Assembly (NCBI GenBank): GCA_007258455.2
Contig: VDFB02344152.1
Coordinates: forward strand, 186,001 to 250,000
Length of the DNA: 64,000 bases
Direction of reading: 5' to 3'
DNA from: Sequoia sempervirens
Lineage: Eukaryota; Streptophyta; Pinopsida; Cupressales; Cupressaceae
Shown in pieces: positions 46,138-58,170 of the stretch (position 1 is its first letter; every line of letters begins with the position of its first letter). The translations under genes and the position numbers were made by a program. The notes beneath the pieces are model-generated. The model saw nothing but the letters and a program-made list of their open reading frames with translations. It had not been told where the DNA came from and did not search any database.

Positions 46138-48840
46138 GATTATTCTTTCATGGAATGTAAGGGGGTTGAATAGAACCTCCCGCCAAAAATTTATTCAGGA
46201 TTTGATAGGGGTTCATTCTCCAAATATCTTTTGCATTCAGGAGACCAAGCTTTAGGTGGACTTCATGCTTCAGTATGCTCCTCGTATTTTATTTTCAGTT
46301 CAGTGTTAGTGTATTGATTCTAGGAGAAGTTTTGGAGGTTTGGCATTTTTTTGGGATCCTCGTAAGGTGGTTCCTTAGTGGATTTCTAGCCCTTCCTCTA
46401 TTTCAGTGATGGCTTCGATTTTGGACTCTGGTGAGACTATTTTAGTTAGTAATGTTTATGCTCTAATTGACATCCATGGTAAAAGCTAGCTTTATGCTCA
46501 TATCAGATATGTTAGGTCTTATGCACCTTATCTGCCTTGGATCTTAGTTGGGGATTTCAATGTTGTTTTGTGTCCTGAGGAGAAAAGAGGGGCATTGCCA
46601 TGACTGGGTCTTGCTTCGGATTTATTTCAAGCTAATGTGGATTATCTCGATCTTGTTGATGTTAAACCCTCTAATGGAATTTTTACTTGGAATAATTGGT
46701 GGAGTGGGCCAAAAGCGATTTCTGAGTGGCTTGATAGTTTTCTTGTTTCTATATTTTGGGTTGGGGGCAGTTTGGTCACTTGCTTTGAGATTCTAGATTG
46801 GTGCGGCTCTGATCATTGGCCAATTAAGTTTTCAACTACTTCTTTTCCTAATCCAAAGAATCCTCCTTTCAAATTTTAGCTTATGTGGCTTCGTGATTCT
46901 TCTTTGTATGATCTTGTTGCTCAGTGATAGTGGGATGGATCCCCAACGTATGGTACTGCTATGTATTCTTTTTTCAAGAAGTTGTAATGTGTCAAGTATC
47001 ATCTTAAGCAATGGAATAGGTCGAGTTTTGGCAATTTTTAGACCAAGAAAAGGGAAGCGCAGGAGCATCTTGATGTTATTACTTGCCAAATTAGGGATCT
47101 AGGATTCTTAGAGGCTCTTGGGCATGCTGAGTCCCAGGCCCTAAAATTGGTGGAGTGGGAGCTTTGGGAAGAGATAATTTGGAAACAAAAGGCTAGGATT
47201 GATTACCTTCAAGAGAGGGACAGGAATATTGCTTTCTTTCATCATTTTGTACAGGCTCATCGAAATAAGTGTTATATCTCTTCTCTTGTTAATTTTGAAG
47301 GCTTAGCCATATCTTCATAATAGGCATTGTCCAGAGAAGCTCGCCAGTTCTTGTCTGCTCCATTTAATAAGGATTCACTTCCTACTGATGCTGAGGAGAA
47401 TATGGTTCTTGCTTGTATTCCTTCTTTGATCTCTAATGTGATGAATTCTTCTCTTATGAATCTAATTACTTTGTTTGAAGTGGAGGAGGTTGTGTTTGGG
47501 ATGAATAAGGGGAAGGCTTCTAGCCCTAATGGGTTCCCAGTTAATTTTTCTAGGAGTTTTGGGACATTGTGAAGCTAAGTTTTTTGGAGGTTGTTTGTGA
47601 GTCTCTTCATAATAAGCATACGCTTCGTGCCCTGAATGCTACTTTTCTAGTTCTCATTCCTAAGAGGGAGGGTGTGGATAGGCTTGAACTCTTTAGATCT
47701 ATTGCACTTTGTAATGTGGTGTATAAGATTATTATGAAGCTGATTGTTGAGCGGCTTAAATCTTGTATACATGTTGTCATTTCAGAGGAGCAAGGAGGCT
47801 TTGTGGCATGTCAACAAATTTTGGATGGGGTGGTGGTTTCCTATAAGGTCATTCACTCCATAGTGACCTCTAAGGATAGGTCTATGTTCATCAAGCTGGA
47901 CATGGCTAAAGCATATGACAGAGTTAAATGGAGTTTTCTTTAGAAGATTCTATTGGCCTTTGGGTTTTCTTCTGATTGGGTGAGTTGGACTATGAGTTGT
48001 GTGACCTCATCTTTTTCAGTTATTGTGAACAGGGAACCTTCTGAGTTGTTTGGGGCGACCAGGGGCCTTCGTCAGGGTGGTCCGCTCTCTCCCTATCTAT
48101 TTATTATTTTGGCAGAAGGGTTGGGTCACTTTCTTAAATTTCAGGTCTCTCAAGGACTGATTCATGGTTGGAAGTGGAGGTTGAGTCTTCCAATGCTTTC
48201 TCATCTCTAGTTTGTTGATGACACCTCTCTTATAGGGTTGGCTCATATTCATGAAGCTGAATCTTTTAGGAAATATTTGGATATCTACCTTGCTACTTCA
48301 GGTTAGAAATTAAATGAGCAAAAGTATTCTATCCTTAGAAAGTTGAATAGAGAGGGAGGATGGTCGCCTCCTCCTCAGGGAGTTCTTAAAATTAACACTG
48401 ATGACTCTTCTCATGGAAACCCTGGTCATGCTGGCATTGGTGGGGTTGGTCGGGATAGCTCTGGGGATGTGCAATTTATCTTCTCTGTTTATAAGGGTCT
48501 TTATACTAATAATCTAATGGAGGCTCAGGAAATTTTGTTGGCTATGGAGCATGGAAGTCAGTTTGGTTGGCATTGGATTACATTTGAGTCTGATTCCCAG
48601 GTTGTGGTGAAATTTTTGAATAGGCAGCAATTAGATGATGTTAGTTGGTATCTAGCTCTGGTTGTTGAACATATTCTCCACCTTTGCTCTTCTTTGGAAT
48701 CTGTTACTTTCAATCATATTCCTCGTGAGTAGAATGGTGTTGCTGATTGTTTGGCTAAATGGGCTTCTGATCATAATTAGGATTGTAACTTGGTGGGTCG
48801 AGGTCAATTACCCCCAGATTTGTCTCAGCAGTTAGACCAT
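46138..48840 (+). pseudogene. LINE ORF2 remnant: endonuclease, reverse transcriptase, RNase H
   Basis: The endonuclease starts IILSWNVRGLNR with catalytic-region QETK, then GDFNVVL and SDHWPI (46138-46830). Reverse transcriptase motifs: LFRSIALCNVVYKIIMKLIV, FIKLDMAKAYDRVKWSF (motif A), GLRQGGPLSPYLF (motif B), FVDDT (motif C, near 48215), KLNEQK (48311). The frame then passes almost at once into a plant RNase H domain: LKINTDDSSHGNPGHAGIGG, MEAQEILLAMEHG, FESDSQVVVKF, NGVADCLAKWAS, keeping the D-E-D-D residues. The thumb and zf-RVT region between them is missing. About a dozen stops make it inactive. Confidence 0.85.
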
Positions 48841-48930
48841 TTGGTGGAGCTTGATAAGGCTATTTAATGGCCATGCTTTGTAATTTTTTCTTGTTTTAAT
48901 AATTTTTTATCCCTCTTTATGTTAAGAGGT

Positions 48931-51900
48931 ATACTAGTAGGTATATTTTTACCTTATTATGTGTTTCAATTAGTTGGATGAGTGAGTGAGTAGCTATAGT
49001 TATTATTTTAGCTATAATGATAGAGTATATGGCAATTACTCTAGCCTATTTTGGAGGTGATTTGGCTTTGATATTTGAGTTTAGATATCTATTTTAAATA
49101 AAAATATGATGGATTCTATATGATATTCTATCATCAATTTGACCAAGAATCATATCTTTTATGTGTGGGAAAATCATGGTATCACTTTGTTCATGACATG
49201 ATGAAAGATGAGAGTATTTTGGTTGAGATGGTTGTCACCTTGGTGGTTGTTGTAAATACTTTGATGAAGCGCATGTGCTTAGATGAGTTTAGTTGATGTA
49301 GCATAGCAATGGGCTTCTCAATCCTTAGTGATTAGTTCACTTTTATTAGTTTTCAATTTTCTCTTCAAGATATATGACAAGTAGGAATGTTGGGATTAGG
49401 TTTCAATCACCTTGCAAATCATAATGTTTGAATTATTTAATTCATATTATTTAATGTTCCTTCATAGAAAATGATCTCCCACTTGAAGTAGCACTTGGTA
49501 TCACTTGTACATTTTAATAATTTTAAGTACTAATTAGAGTCATTGAAGTTTCTAAAAGCTATTATTACAATTGTAAGGTGTGTGAAATTTATTGAGATAT
49601 AAAGAGCATGAAAAGAGGGAGTTATATATGGACAAGAAAAAAAAGGAATATTCCATGGAAATACATGAGAGAATCTTTCTACAATGAAAGGATAATTCCA
49701 AAATGGAGTACCCAAAATTGGAGTTGTGACATGTTTCTATTGTTAAATCACCATGATTTCAAGTGTTCATATTTTGTGCCTTGAGTTGGGTAGCTAAATT
49801 TTCCATGGTTTTAGCACATGGTTTTGCAAATAAGTTATGGTTTTAGTTTTGGGAATGGTTATATATTAGATGTGTGATTTTTCGGTTTATAAGAAACCTT
49901 GTATTTGTAGGGAGGTTATGGTAAAAAAATTCCTCCACATTGATCTCTTCTTTCTCATGGTTGTGACATTGCAATATAGCTATGATGTATTGCTCAGATG
50001 TTTATGGATTGTTCACAAGTTAGAGAGCATGTGTTAGAGATGGAGGATAAATTTTTGGATTTGCTTAAGGATCCTATGGTTGATGATCTCTGTTACCAAT
50101 TTTTCACCTCAGCTCAATTGGTGGAGCTGGTTGAACATTGTTGTATCTTAAGGTGAAATTATAGATTATGTTTAAATATTGTTTGCACGTTGTTCATTGT
50201 TCATCAAAGTGACAGTTGTGCATTTAAAAGAAGAATCATAATTTTAGAAGTGCTATTCAATGTTCCAAGTTTAAATGAAGTACAAAATTGAGTATATAAG
50301 CAATAGAGCATTTCAGATGCTTTCATTTATTTTATGGAATAATTCATATTTACATAGTTTCATTTGATTGCAAGAATCCGAATGATATTACAACATTGCA
50401 TTGAAATGCATTTCTTTTCGAAATGAAAAGAAAAAATGAAATAAAATATCCACACAAGTCATGGATGTGACTGTCACAATGCATCATTAATAGCACACTA
50501 CACTATGGAAGATGCAAAAGAAGAAAATCACATAAGTAACGACATAATCATCATTGCTTGATTGACTGATGGTCGACACTGAAGTGGTGCACCTTTGTCT
50601 TCTTGAGCTCTGTTGACCTGTAAGAGAAAAGAGGGGGATGTCAGAGGCTTCGATTATGAAGATACCTATATGAATCATCAACAATAATGCAGTCTACTAC
50701 TGATCATACACTAAAACAATCAAGTGAAAGTGCAAAGAAATGAGCTAAAGGAGAAACATTAGTATGATCATCATATCATGTTTTTTATGCTAACATTGTT
50801 TATTTCCTTGTGTAGATATAGGTAAAATCGTGATGCTAATCATTATTTGAAGACCAAGCATGTGGAGAAAAACAGGCTCCCACAAGGGTAGAGCTCGGCA
50901 TGTTGCCCTTATTCATTACAAGTGGGCTGATAAGGAGATAGTAATTACATCACCATATTCATCAGGAAAGAAATGATATACAACTAAAAGAGTAAAGCAT
51001 AGCTATCTATCAAGCTATTAAACCAACTGTGCATTCATAACAATCAAGTTGATGCTTTCTAAAAGCTATAGGTGAACGGTGAGTTTAATCTGCTCAATCA
51101 TCTAACTGAGTACAATTATATCAAACATTGTTGTATGGTTCACGTTCTTTTACTATAGTGTTATTTTTTCATCATGATCATATGTTATGCGAGGTTCAGT
51201 TCATTAGTGTTCTTTCTCACAACTAAGGATAGTGAACATGCATACATTATGCCTTAATGAAGAGTTTTGTTTCAATTTTCATCTCAGGAGAAAGTAAATT
51301 CACGGAACAACTTTATTAGAAATGGAGCATAAAAATGCATGAAGAGTTCCAGGTTGAAGACCAGGAGTATGAAAGAACAAACGATGCATTTAGATGATAA
51401 ATCAAATAGTCAATTCCAGTTTGGCTAAGGGTGCAAATACAACATTAGGTAGCTATGCATCACTATTTTGAAAAGAAAGTAAACTAGTACATTGTTCTAG
51501 AATGTTGTTGTCATTAAGTTGTTCTCAATCATGTTTATTTTCAAGGATTTAAATACACAAAACTCATTTCTAGAACAAATAGAACTCATATTGGATATGG
51601 CATGAGTGAAATTACATGATTGTGAATGCATAAGTAACAAGATGGACCAGTAATTTTCAGACTTAAATCAAAGAAGAATTTGGTATGCAAGAAGGAAATA
51701 GTATGAGGATGACATTTGAAGAATGTAAATGAAAGATACAGTTCCAGCATTTCGTGAACCTATGGAGGGTGTTCAATAGTAGTATATTCAATGATACTTC
51801 TCTTCACAAAAGGAAAAATACAGAAGTATGGAAATAACTTTATGATATGTTTTACAAAATGTAGAAATAAAGGGTCAGTTTGAGCCCAAGTTTTCAAATG

Positions 51901-54900
51901 ATTGAATGAACAGTTTTTCTTCATTTTAAGAACACCCATATGTTGAAAAGTGAATAATTCGAATTCCATGTCTAAAGTTTTGCAACTGCAAGTGCAAATG
52001 AAGTAAAATTATCATGAATTGAAGCTGGAATACAAAAAGGAGTGCATTTTCTTCACAGACAACAAATACCTACATTTGGCTTCCAATTTAAGCATATAGA
52101 TTTTCATTGTTCCTAGCTTACCCATATGGGTATTTTATCAAAATAGCAGAATAGGGGTTTTGTACAGTCATAATTCATGTGTGTCTGATTAACAATGGTA
52201 TATTCAAATTCAGAAAAATGCATGTGCCTCAAAAATACCAAACATCCATAAAATGAGGTTCAAGTAGATACAGAAAAGTGCAAAAACAAATGTTGGGTCG
52301 AGCCGATTTTATAAGAATGTCAAAAAACACAGATTCAGTGCCATTTCCAGTGATACCCATGAGAGGGTTTGTTAAGAAAGTAACAACAAGAATACAAAAT
52401 GTGAATTTCCTTTGGTGGGTCGAGCTTCATAAGTAGAGAATGCTAGTTTCCATTCGATTTTCATGACACCCATGAAGGGATTTGTCCTCAAATGTGGAGG
52501 AGAAAGAGATTCTTGCTTTAGGTCAAACCAAAAAGTTTTTAAAATGCATTTTCTGGGATTCATATGGTCATAGCCTGTGTAATGGCTAGAAAGTTACAAG
52601 TAAATGTTGATTATCCATAGAAAGATGAAGCTTTTACAAGCTTTTTGTTTGAAGAAAAATATCAATAGGAAAGCAATATGTGGCTGTGAAGTAACTTACA
52701 AGTTCAAGTCGGTAGAGAATGCTTATGGCGGGGGCCTTAATGGTTTTCTTTCTTTTTGAATGAAGTAAAGAGCTACAATAATATACAAATCAAGCTTACC
52801 TAGTCAAGATTCGATTGTCTGAAGTGAAGTTTCTCAAAGCATGTGAGCTAAGGACTGAGCTTAATCGTGGTGGCAACACTATTCTTTTAGCCAAAGACTA
52901 GTTTGTTCCAAAATGATGATTGCAAAAAATGAAATCATTTTTAGGGTTTGACCTCTTTTGTCTCATTCCCTAATTCAAGCCAACATTATGATTATCCAGA
53001 ATATTCATAATTGTCAATAGCACATGGGAAATTTGAATTAGGGTTGTTTTGCATTGTGATTTATTTAAATATGAAGCTAATGTTTGGTGACCAAAATTTC
53101 ATGTGCCTAGGTCAGCTATGTTTGAAGTCTTTAGGGCTTGAGTTTCATTCACACTTGTGCCTTAGTAAATTGAAGACTTGAATACCCCTATTTTTATTGG
53201 TTTAGTGAGAAATCAAATAAGGGTTGTATTGCACATTTGACACTTAGGTTTTTGTTTGTAATTGATTTTAGAGAAATCATTTAAGGATATTGATGTGAGA
53301 ATAATATGCCTTGATATTTTTATGATTTTTTAGAGAAAAATCAAAGCATTGTATTAGTGAAAGAAGAATGTAATTCTTTTTGCAAAATATTTTGCAATCT
53401 TTAATTGCAAGAAATAGACAAATTATAAAATCTGCAGTGATGTAAAGCAAAAGCATAAAGCAATCTTTTATAAATTGTTTTATGATTTCTTGCTATTTTT
53501 AGCAGATTTTATTGACATTTTCCTCTTGGTCGAGTTTGAGCTTTATCTTGGAGAGATAAGGTGTTTTTTTGGATTTTAAAGCAGATTCAACCTATTTTTA
53601 GAGGCTTTATATTTTGATCATAAAAGCAGTGTGCTTTTTTATGTTTTTAGGCAGTCTTTTGAGATAGTTTGAAGCTTTTTTTCCTGGACCTTCTTTGTGA
53701 GCTCAGATTAGGGTTTCTTGAGAGATATATCTTTGAAAAGACTTAGTATTTTTCTCTCTCTCCAGTTCAAATTTCAATTTCTTGCTCTTGACACTTTGGG
53801 GCTTGTAAACTTTTTGTACTTAGTTTTCAAGAGTTTCACTCCTTCATCTAATTGAAAATAGTTTTCCTATCTCCAATTTCTACCTCAACTTGCAATTTTA
53901 GTATGATGTTGATGTTGTGATTCTGTTTACAAATCCTCTTTATGTCCTAGTATTGCATATCATCGATGTAAAAAGTTCATTGTTGCAGGTTGCATGTTGT
54001 GTTTACATCTAAACCTTCATGCAAATCAATTTTGCACTGGTGTTCATGAGAGATTGTGAATTCATTCTATTTTTCTGAAGATTGTTTTGTGAGAGAAATA
54101 TCAGACTGTTTTGTGAGAGAAATATCAAAGTTATTGCTAAGTTTTATGGATCATTTCAAGTCATAGGTGTTATTTTCAAAGTTATCCTTCTAAATCTTTC
54201 CTTCAAAAAAACACTTAGAATAAAATTTATCATTCGGAGAACTAGCTCACTCTAGAGATTCCTTCTTTGTTCAGATCACCCACATCTGAAAAAAGGTTTA
54301 CATGTTTCAGTAGATTGTTGAATCTTATGTTTAGCAAGGTGCAAATCTAATTGATAACAATCTCCTCATTCTTCCAATAGATCATTGATACTTTGTGAAT
54401 TCACTATAATTATTTTATTGCTAAATAATACATTAGGTGTGCCTTGGAGGCTAATATTTTCCAAAAGATATTCCATAGAGTATATTATTTATTTTTATCT
54501 ACTATTAGTGTTTATATTTGTAACTTATTTTATTCTTTCTCTTATAGGATTAATGTAGGAACTATTTAGTTTCCCTTCAAATTGGAAAAAGTGCAAATGG
54601 TCACCAATAAGAAATTTCTGATGTAGAAGTTTTCAAGATATAAGTTGAGCCTAATAATTAACTTTGGACTTTTAAATCCTATTACTAAGAGTTTTCCATT
54701 TAGAGTAGGTTAAGGAACAATTCTATTTAGTGAATTGACATTGCAGACTAGAGAGATAAAAAGGAAGAGAGCATGGTAGATAGCTTTGAGAGGGAAGACA
54801 ATGAACATATCCCCTAAAGGGCCATCTTCAGTCCTTCAAGAAGTTGCAAGGGTAGAAGGTAGAAAATTTGTGAGTTAGAGAAGGGAGAACTAAGTTTTGG

Positions 54901-55000
54901 ACCTCTTGAATAACATCTATGCCAAAGGACTAGGAATTCAACATTGTCAAGAATTGGGATCCATAGGTTGCTAATTATTAAACATGAAAGGTAAAATAGT
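48931..55000. other. Six kilobases with no recognisable gene
   Basis: AT-rich sequence with only short open frames on either strand. Around 52290-52500 two diverged copies of a roughly 130-bp unit share GGGTCGAGC and CACCCATGA-type words. A 24-bp direct repeat lies at 54080-54127. I see no LTR pair, LINE motif or splice-consistent coding. Confidence 0.5.
54080..54127. repeat. 24-bp direct tandem duplication
   Basis: Two copies of GA(T/C)TGTTTTGTGAGAGAAATA followed by TCA. Confidence 0.9.
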
Positions 55001-55009
55001 GTAGAAATA

Positions 55010-56251
55010 AATAAATAGAATATAAATTATAATATACACAAATATAAGCACATCACACAAGAACTATGTAGGATAAATATTACAACAAAAAACCCACAAT
55101 AATTTTTTTACTTGAGAAAATATTTACAATGTATATTAGCTAGATTTAAGAACCTAGCTTTCACAATCTCTCTCCCCCTTCTAATGTCTTTGTGAACATG
55201 AATATTAATTAGGCTAAACACAATTGAATTAAGCATGCAAATCAATCAATTAATCCAAGTCATATTTCCAATGAAAATTTTGAAATATCAACTAAGAAGC
55301 CATCAAAACACAAAATAACATGAAATCATAAAATCATGAAATGACAACCTAATAAACACTCAAACCTCATCCCATTGGGGAATCAGTGTTGAATTGATGT
55401 GGAATGACTTTCCTAATCCCATTGTTGAAGTAGGCTTTGAATGATGCTTTAATGATGAATTGGATGAAAATGGATGTAAATTGCTCTCAAAATGGATATA
55501 AAAATGGCTAGATAGTGAAATTACTCTAAAGCTTTGTGGATGAATCACTCATAAAAATGAAGGCTATTTATAGGATTTTTAGGTGAATCAATGGCTAAGA
55601 TCAATTTGGTTAATTAATAGATAGAAATAGATGAGAGAAAATGACATGGATCAATGATCAAATGAAGGATCAAGATTACTCAATCCCATGGATCAAGGGA
55701 ATTGATCAAAGGCTCAAATTGATTGAGACAAACACAAATCCCATGATTTTAGGAAGAATGCTAGAAGATAGTTCTATTTGGTGGGAAATATTGAATTTGA
55801 ATTGGAGGAATATTCCTAAGAATATTCTCTTACAAGTGGGAGAAGTTGGAGGAATTAGAAGATATTAGTCAATTAAACAATTAAGATATTATTTAATTGT
55901 GCAAGATGATAGAATATAGGATTTTAATCAAACAATTAGCTCATTTAATTAAAAGGGTGGGATTGATGGCATTTAATCAAATAATTGAGATTATTTAATC
56001 AAATGAGAAAAATTAAGGGATTTAACCAAGTAATTTGCATTATTTAATCAAATTGGATGAAAATTAACATGAAAGGGGTGAATTAACCCAATAATGTTGA
56101 TTATCCAATTAATAGAAGAAAATGATGAATTTAATTAAGTAATCAAGATTATTTAATTAAATAGATGAAAGTGGTTGAATTAGGAAGAAAATGGTGTTAG
56201 TAGATCGAATCAAATGCGTGATATTGATCAAGACAACTTTAAGTGTCTACA
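55010..56251 (-). repeat. LTR related to the inner element's LTR, inverted
   Basis: On the minus strand it begins TGTAGACACTTAAAG followed by TTGTCTTGATCAA, matching the first bases of the LTRs at 9728 and 21083. Both then run through AATTAATAGATGAAAATGA-type and AACATGAAAGGGG-type blocks (seen on the plus strand at 56060-56200). TATAAATA on the minus strand (55565-55572) is the likely promoter. The low-coordinate end is uncertain. It is either a solo LTR or the edge of an eroded element. Confidence 0.6.
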
Positions 56252-56920
56252 ATCTCAATACATCTTGCAATTATTCCAAATTCTCTCACATATATCCAAT
56301 GTACAATGTTTGTCATTCAATACATCTTCAAAGTATTCTTCCCTATTTAAAATAAACCCTAAACAACCTAGTTGGTATAATTTTCAACCTTTCATGTAAA
56401 TATTAGTGGATTTTTAACAAGATGACTAATTAAAATTATTTAACTTAATTAACAAATTAAATAACATCTATAAAACAACACTTTTATAAGTTATCCCTAA
56501 ATACGACCAATTTTATATTTTATATTATAGGGATAAACCTTAATAATTATAATAGAGCCTTATTAATGATATTATGACTAATAAATAAGTGTGATCCCTT
56601 AATTAAAAATATGATTTAAATAGATAATGATTTGTCTTTATGGTTTCCATTGTAGGCAAGGAAGATCCTCTAGGTATCTAAAAAGTTTGAATTCCTTTCT
56701 TGAAGAGCATTTTCCCTTTCAATGGTTTGGTCAAAACCAATGGTAACTCATTAATTTGAATCAATTACTTCTACCAAATGGAAGAAATGGGAAAATTGAG
56801 TTCATGTTTGAGATATTTGGATCATGCTAAGTGATTTATTGACACAATTTGCAAGCCTTCCAAATGCTATTAATGGAGGAGAGGAAGCAAGTCTCAAAAG
56901 AAAGGTGATAACAACACTTT
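56252..56920. other. AT-rich gap between the inverted LTR and the LINE fragment
   Basis: No coding or structure recognised. Confidence 0.5.
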
Positions 56921-56929
56921 ATCTATTGA

Positions 56930-57600
56930 TTGATGTACTTCTACAGCCATAGGTAGTTGCTGAGAGAATTTTGAGTCTAACTAGATGCTTTGAACATTCA
57001 AGGGGCATCACCTCAAGAGAATGGATGATCCATTTGGCAATTACACAAACCCCTCAAGTTTGGGGATTTATGATCCCTAAGCCCTCTTTGCCATTGGGTT
57101 GAATACAACATAACCAACATGAAATTGGAATGTCTTTTTTGTTGCCCCACTCATACCACAAGAAGTTTTTTATCAACTAAGACATTTGTTTTTAATAAAG
57201 TTTGGAGGATATCCAATAATAAGAGATGTAAACATGACTAACAAGCAAGATCTTGTTGGTCACTTGGGCATGACCTACCATAGATAGGAATTGGTTGCTC
57301 TAATCCACGAGTTTCCCTTTTAGCTTATTGTAAAACCATTTCCACAAGTCATGCAAAGTGACACCTAGAACAAAAAGAATGCCTAAGTAGTAGGTGATGG
57401 CTCCAAGCTTGACTAATTATCATTCTTAAAAAAACAATGTAGGGATTGTTACGTTAAGTTGTGAGGAACTTAGTTTTGTGCACTGAGAGTTGAGATTTAG
57501 AGACCAAGTAAAATAGATCATGCACATCAAGAGTAATGGAAACCTCTTTAGCAAATAAGTTGTCATTATCAGAATGAGAGTTGAGGACATGGGGTCCTAA
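56930..57600 (-). pseudogene. LINE reverse-transcriptase C-terminal fragment
   Basis: Minus-strand reading gives YLGILFVLGVTLHDLWKWFY followed by NKLKGKLVD, then FLSMVGHAQVTNKILLVSHV, NFLWYEWGNKKDIPISCW, NGKEGLGIINPQ and VIAKWIIHSLE. This order (LG-P, W..KL..K, LS..G....I..VL, FLW, GGLG, KW) is that of the region after the palm of plant LINE reverse transcriptases. Four or more stops are present. It lies about 570 bp beyond the fructokinase stop, in the same orientation as the gene. Confidence 0.65.
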
Positions 57601-58170
57601 AAGACATGGAGCAATAACTCCATTTGATTCATGAGATGTCTCTGATTACTATTATGGAATCCAAGTCACATGTCTCAATTCGTCATGGACCAAGCAATAG
57701 AAAACATGGATATTAAAGTTGCATGTCTCATAATGGACTTACATGTATCCATGATTATTCATAAGGACATGGAAAAAAAACTTGGAAGTCTCCCATAGAA
57801 TTCGATGCATGGACCCTTTCTAGGTATGCATATATTTGTTAAGGACTACTTCATAGATGTGTAATGTATACTAATAAAATGAAATATTAAGGACTCCTCA
57901 ATCAATGTAACTTTATTACTTTTGGTTATTTAAGCCTGACTACTTGATAAAATGTACAACGTTCAACAGTGCAGAACACAATTCAAGGACTCTCGATGCT
58001 TGACATGTATTTACATGTTATGAAGTAGAGTTGAATAAAAGTAGATGGCAATGTTTTCTTGAGCTTCATTTTGAATAAAACTATACATGATTGAATATAT
58101 AACAAATGCATATGAAGATTTATCCGTTCCTTCTCTAGAGGCAAAAACAGTCCATATAGTTCAGACAGTT
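57601..58170 (-). other. 3' flank of the fructokinase gene
   Basis: Likely 3' UTR and intergenic DNA; contains the candidate AATAAA at 57912. No other feature. Confidence 0.5.
57912..57917 (-). terminator. Possible polyadenylation signal of the fructokinase gene
   Basis: AATAAA on the minus strand, about 255 bp downstream of the stop codon at 58171. It lies between the gene and the LINE fragment that begins near 57600. Plant poly(A) signals are loosely defined, so this is only a candidate. Confidence 0.3.

Larger units (their letters stand above)
44450..48930 (+). mobile_element. L1-type LINE retrotransposon, degenerate and internally deleted
   Basis: Contains ORF1, endonuclease, reverse transcriptase and RNase H remnants in the order of plant L1 elements. 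Many stops are present. The reverse transcriptase is joined to RNase H with most of the intervening several hundred codons missing. The 3' end is taken from the T-rich stretch after the RNase H stop; the 5' end is approximate and no target duplication was found. Confidence 0.8.

Noticed and set aside
50487..52563. Short frames that might be small genes or exons
   Set aside because: No recognisable domain, splice context or codon-use signal; they look random in AT-rich DNA.
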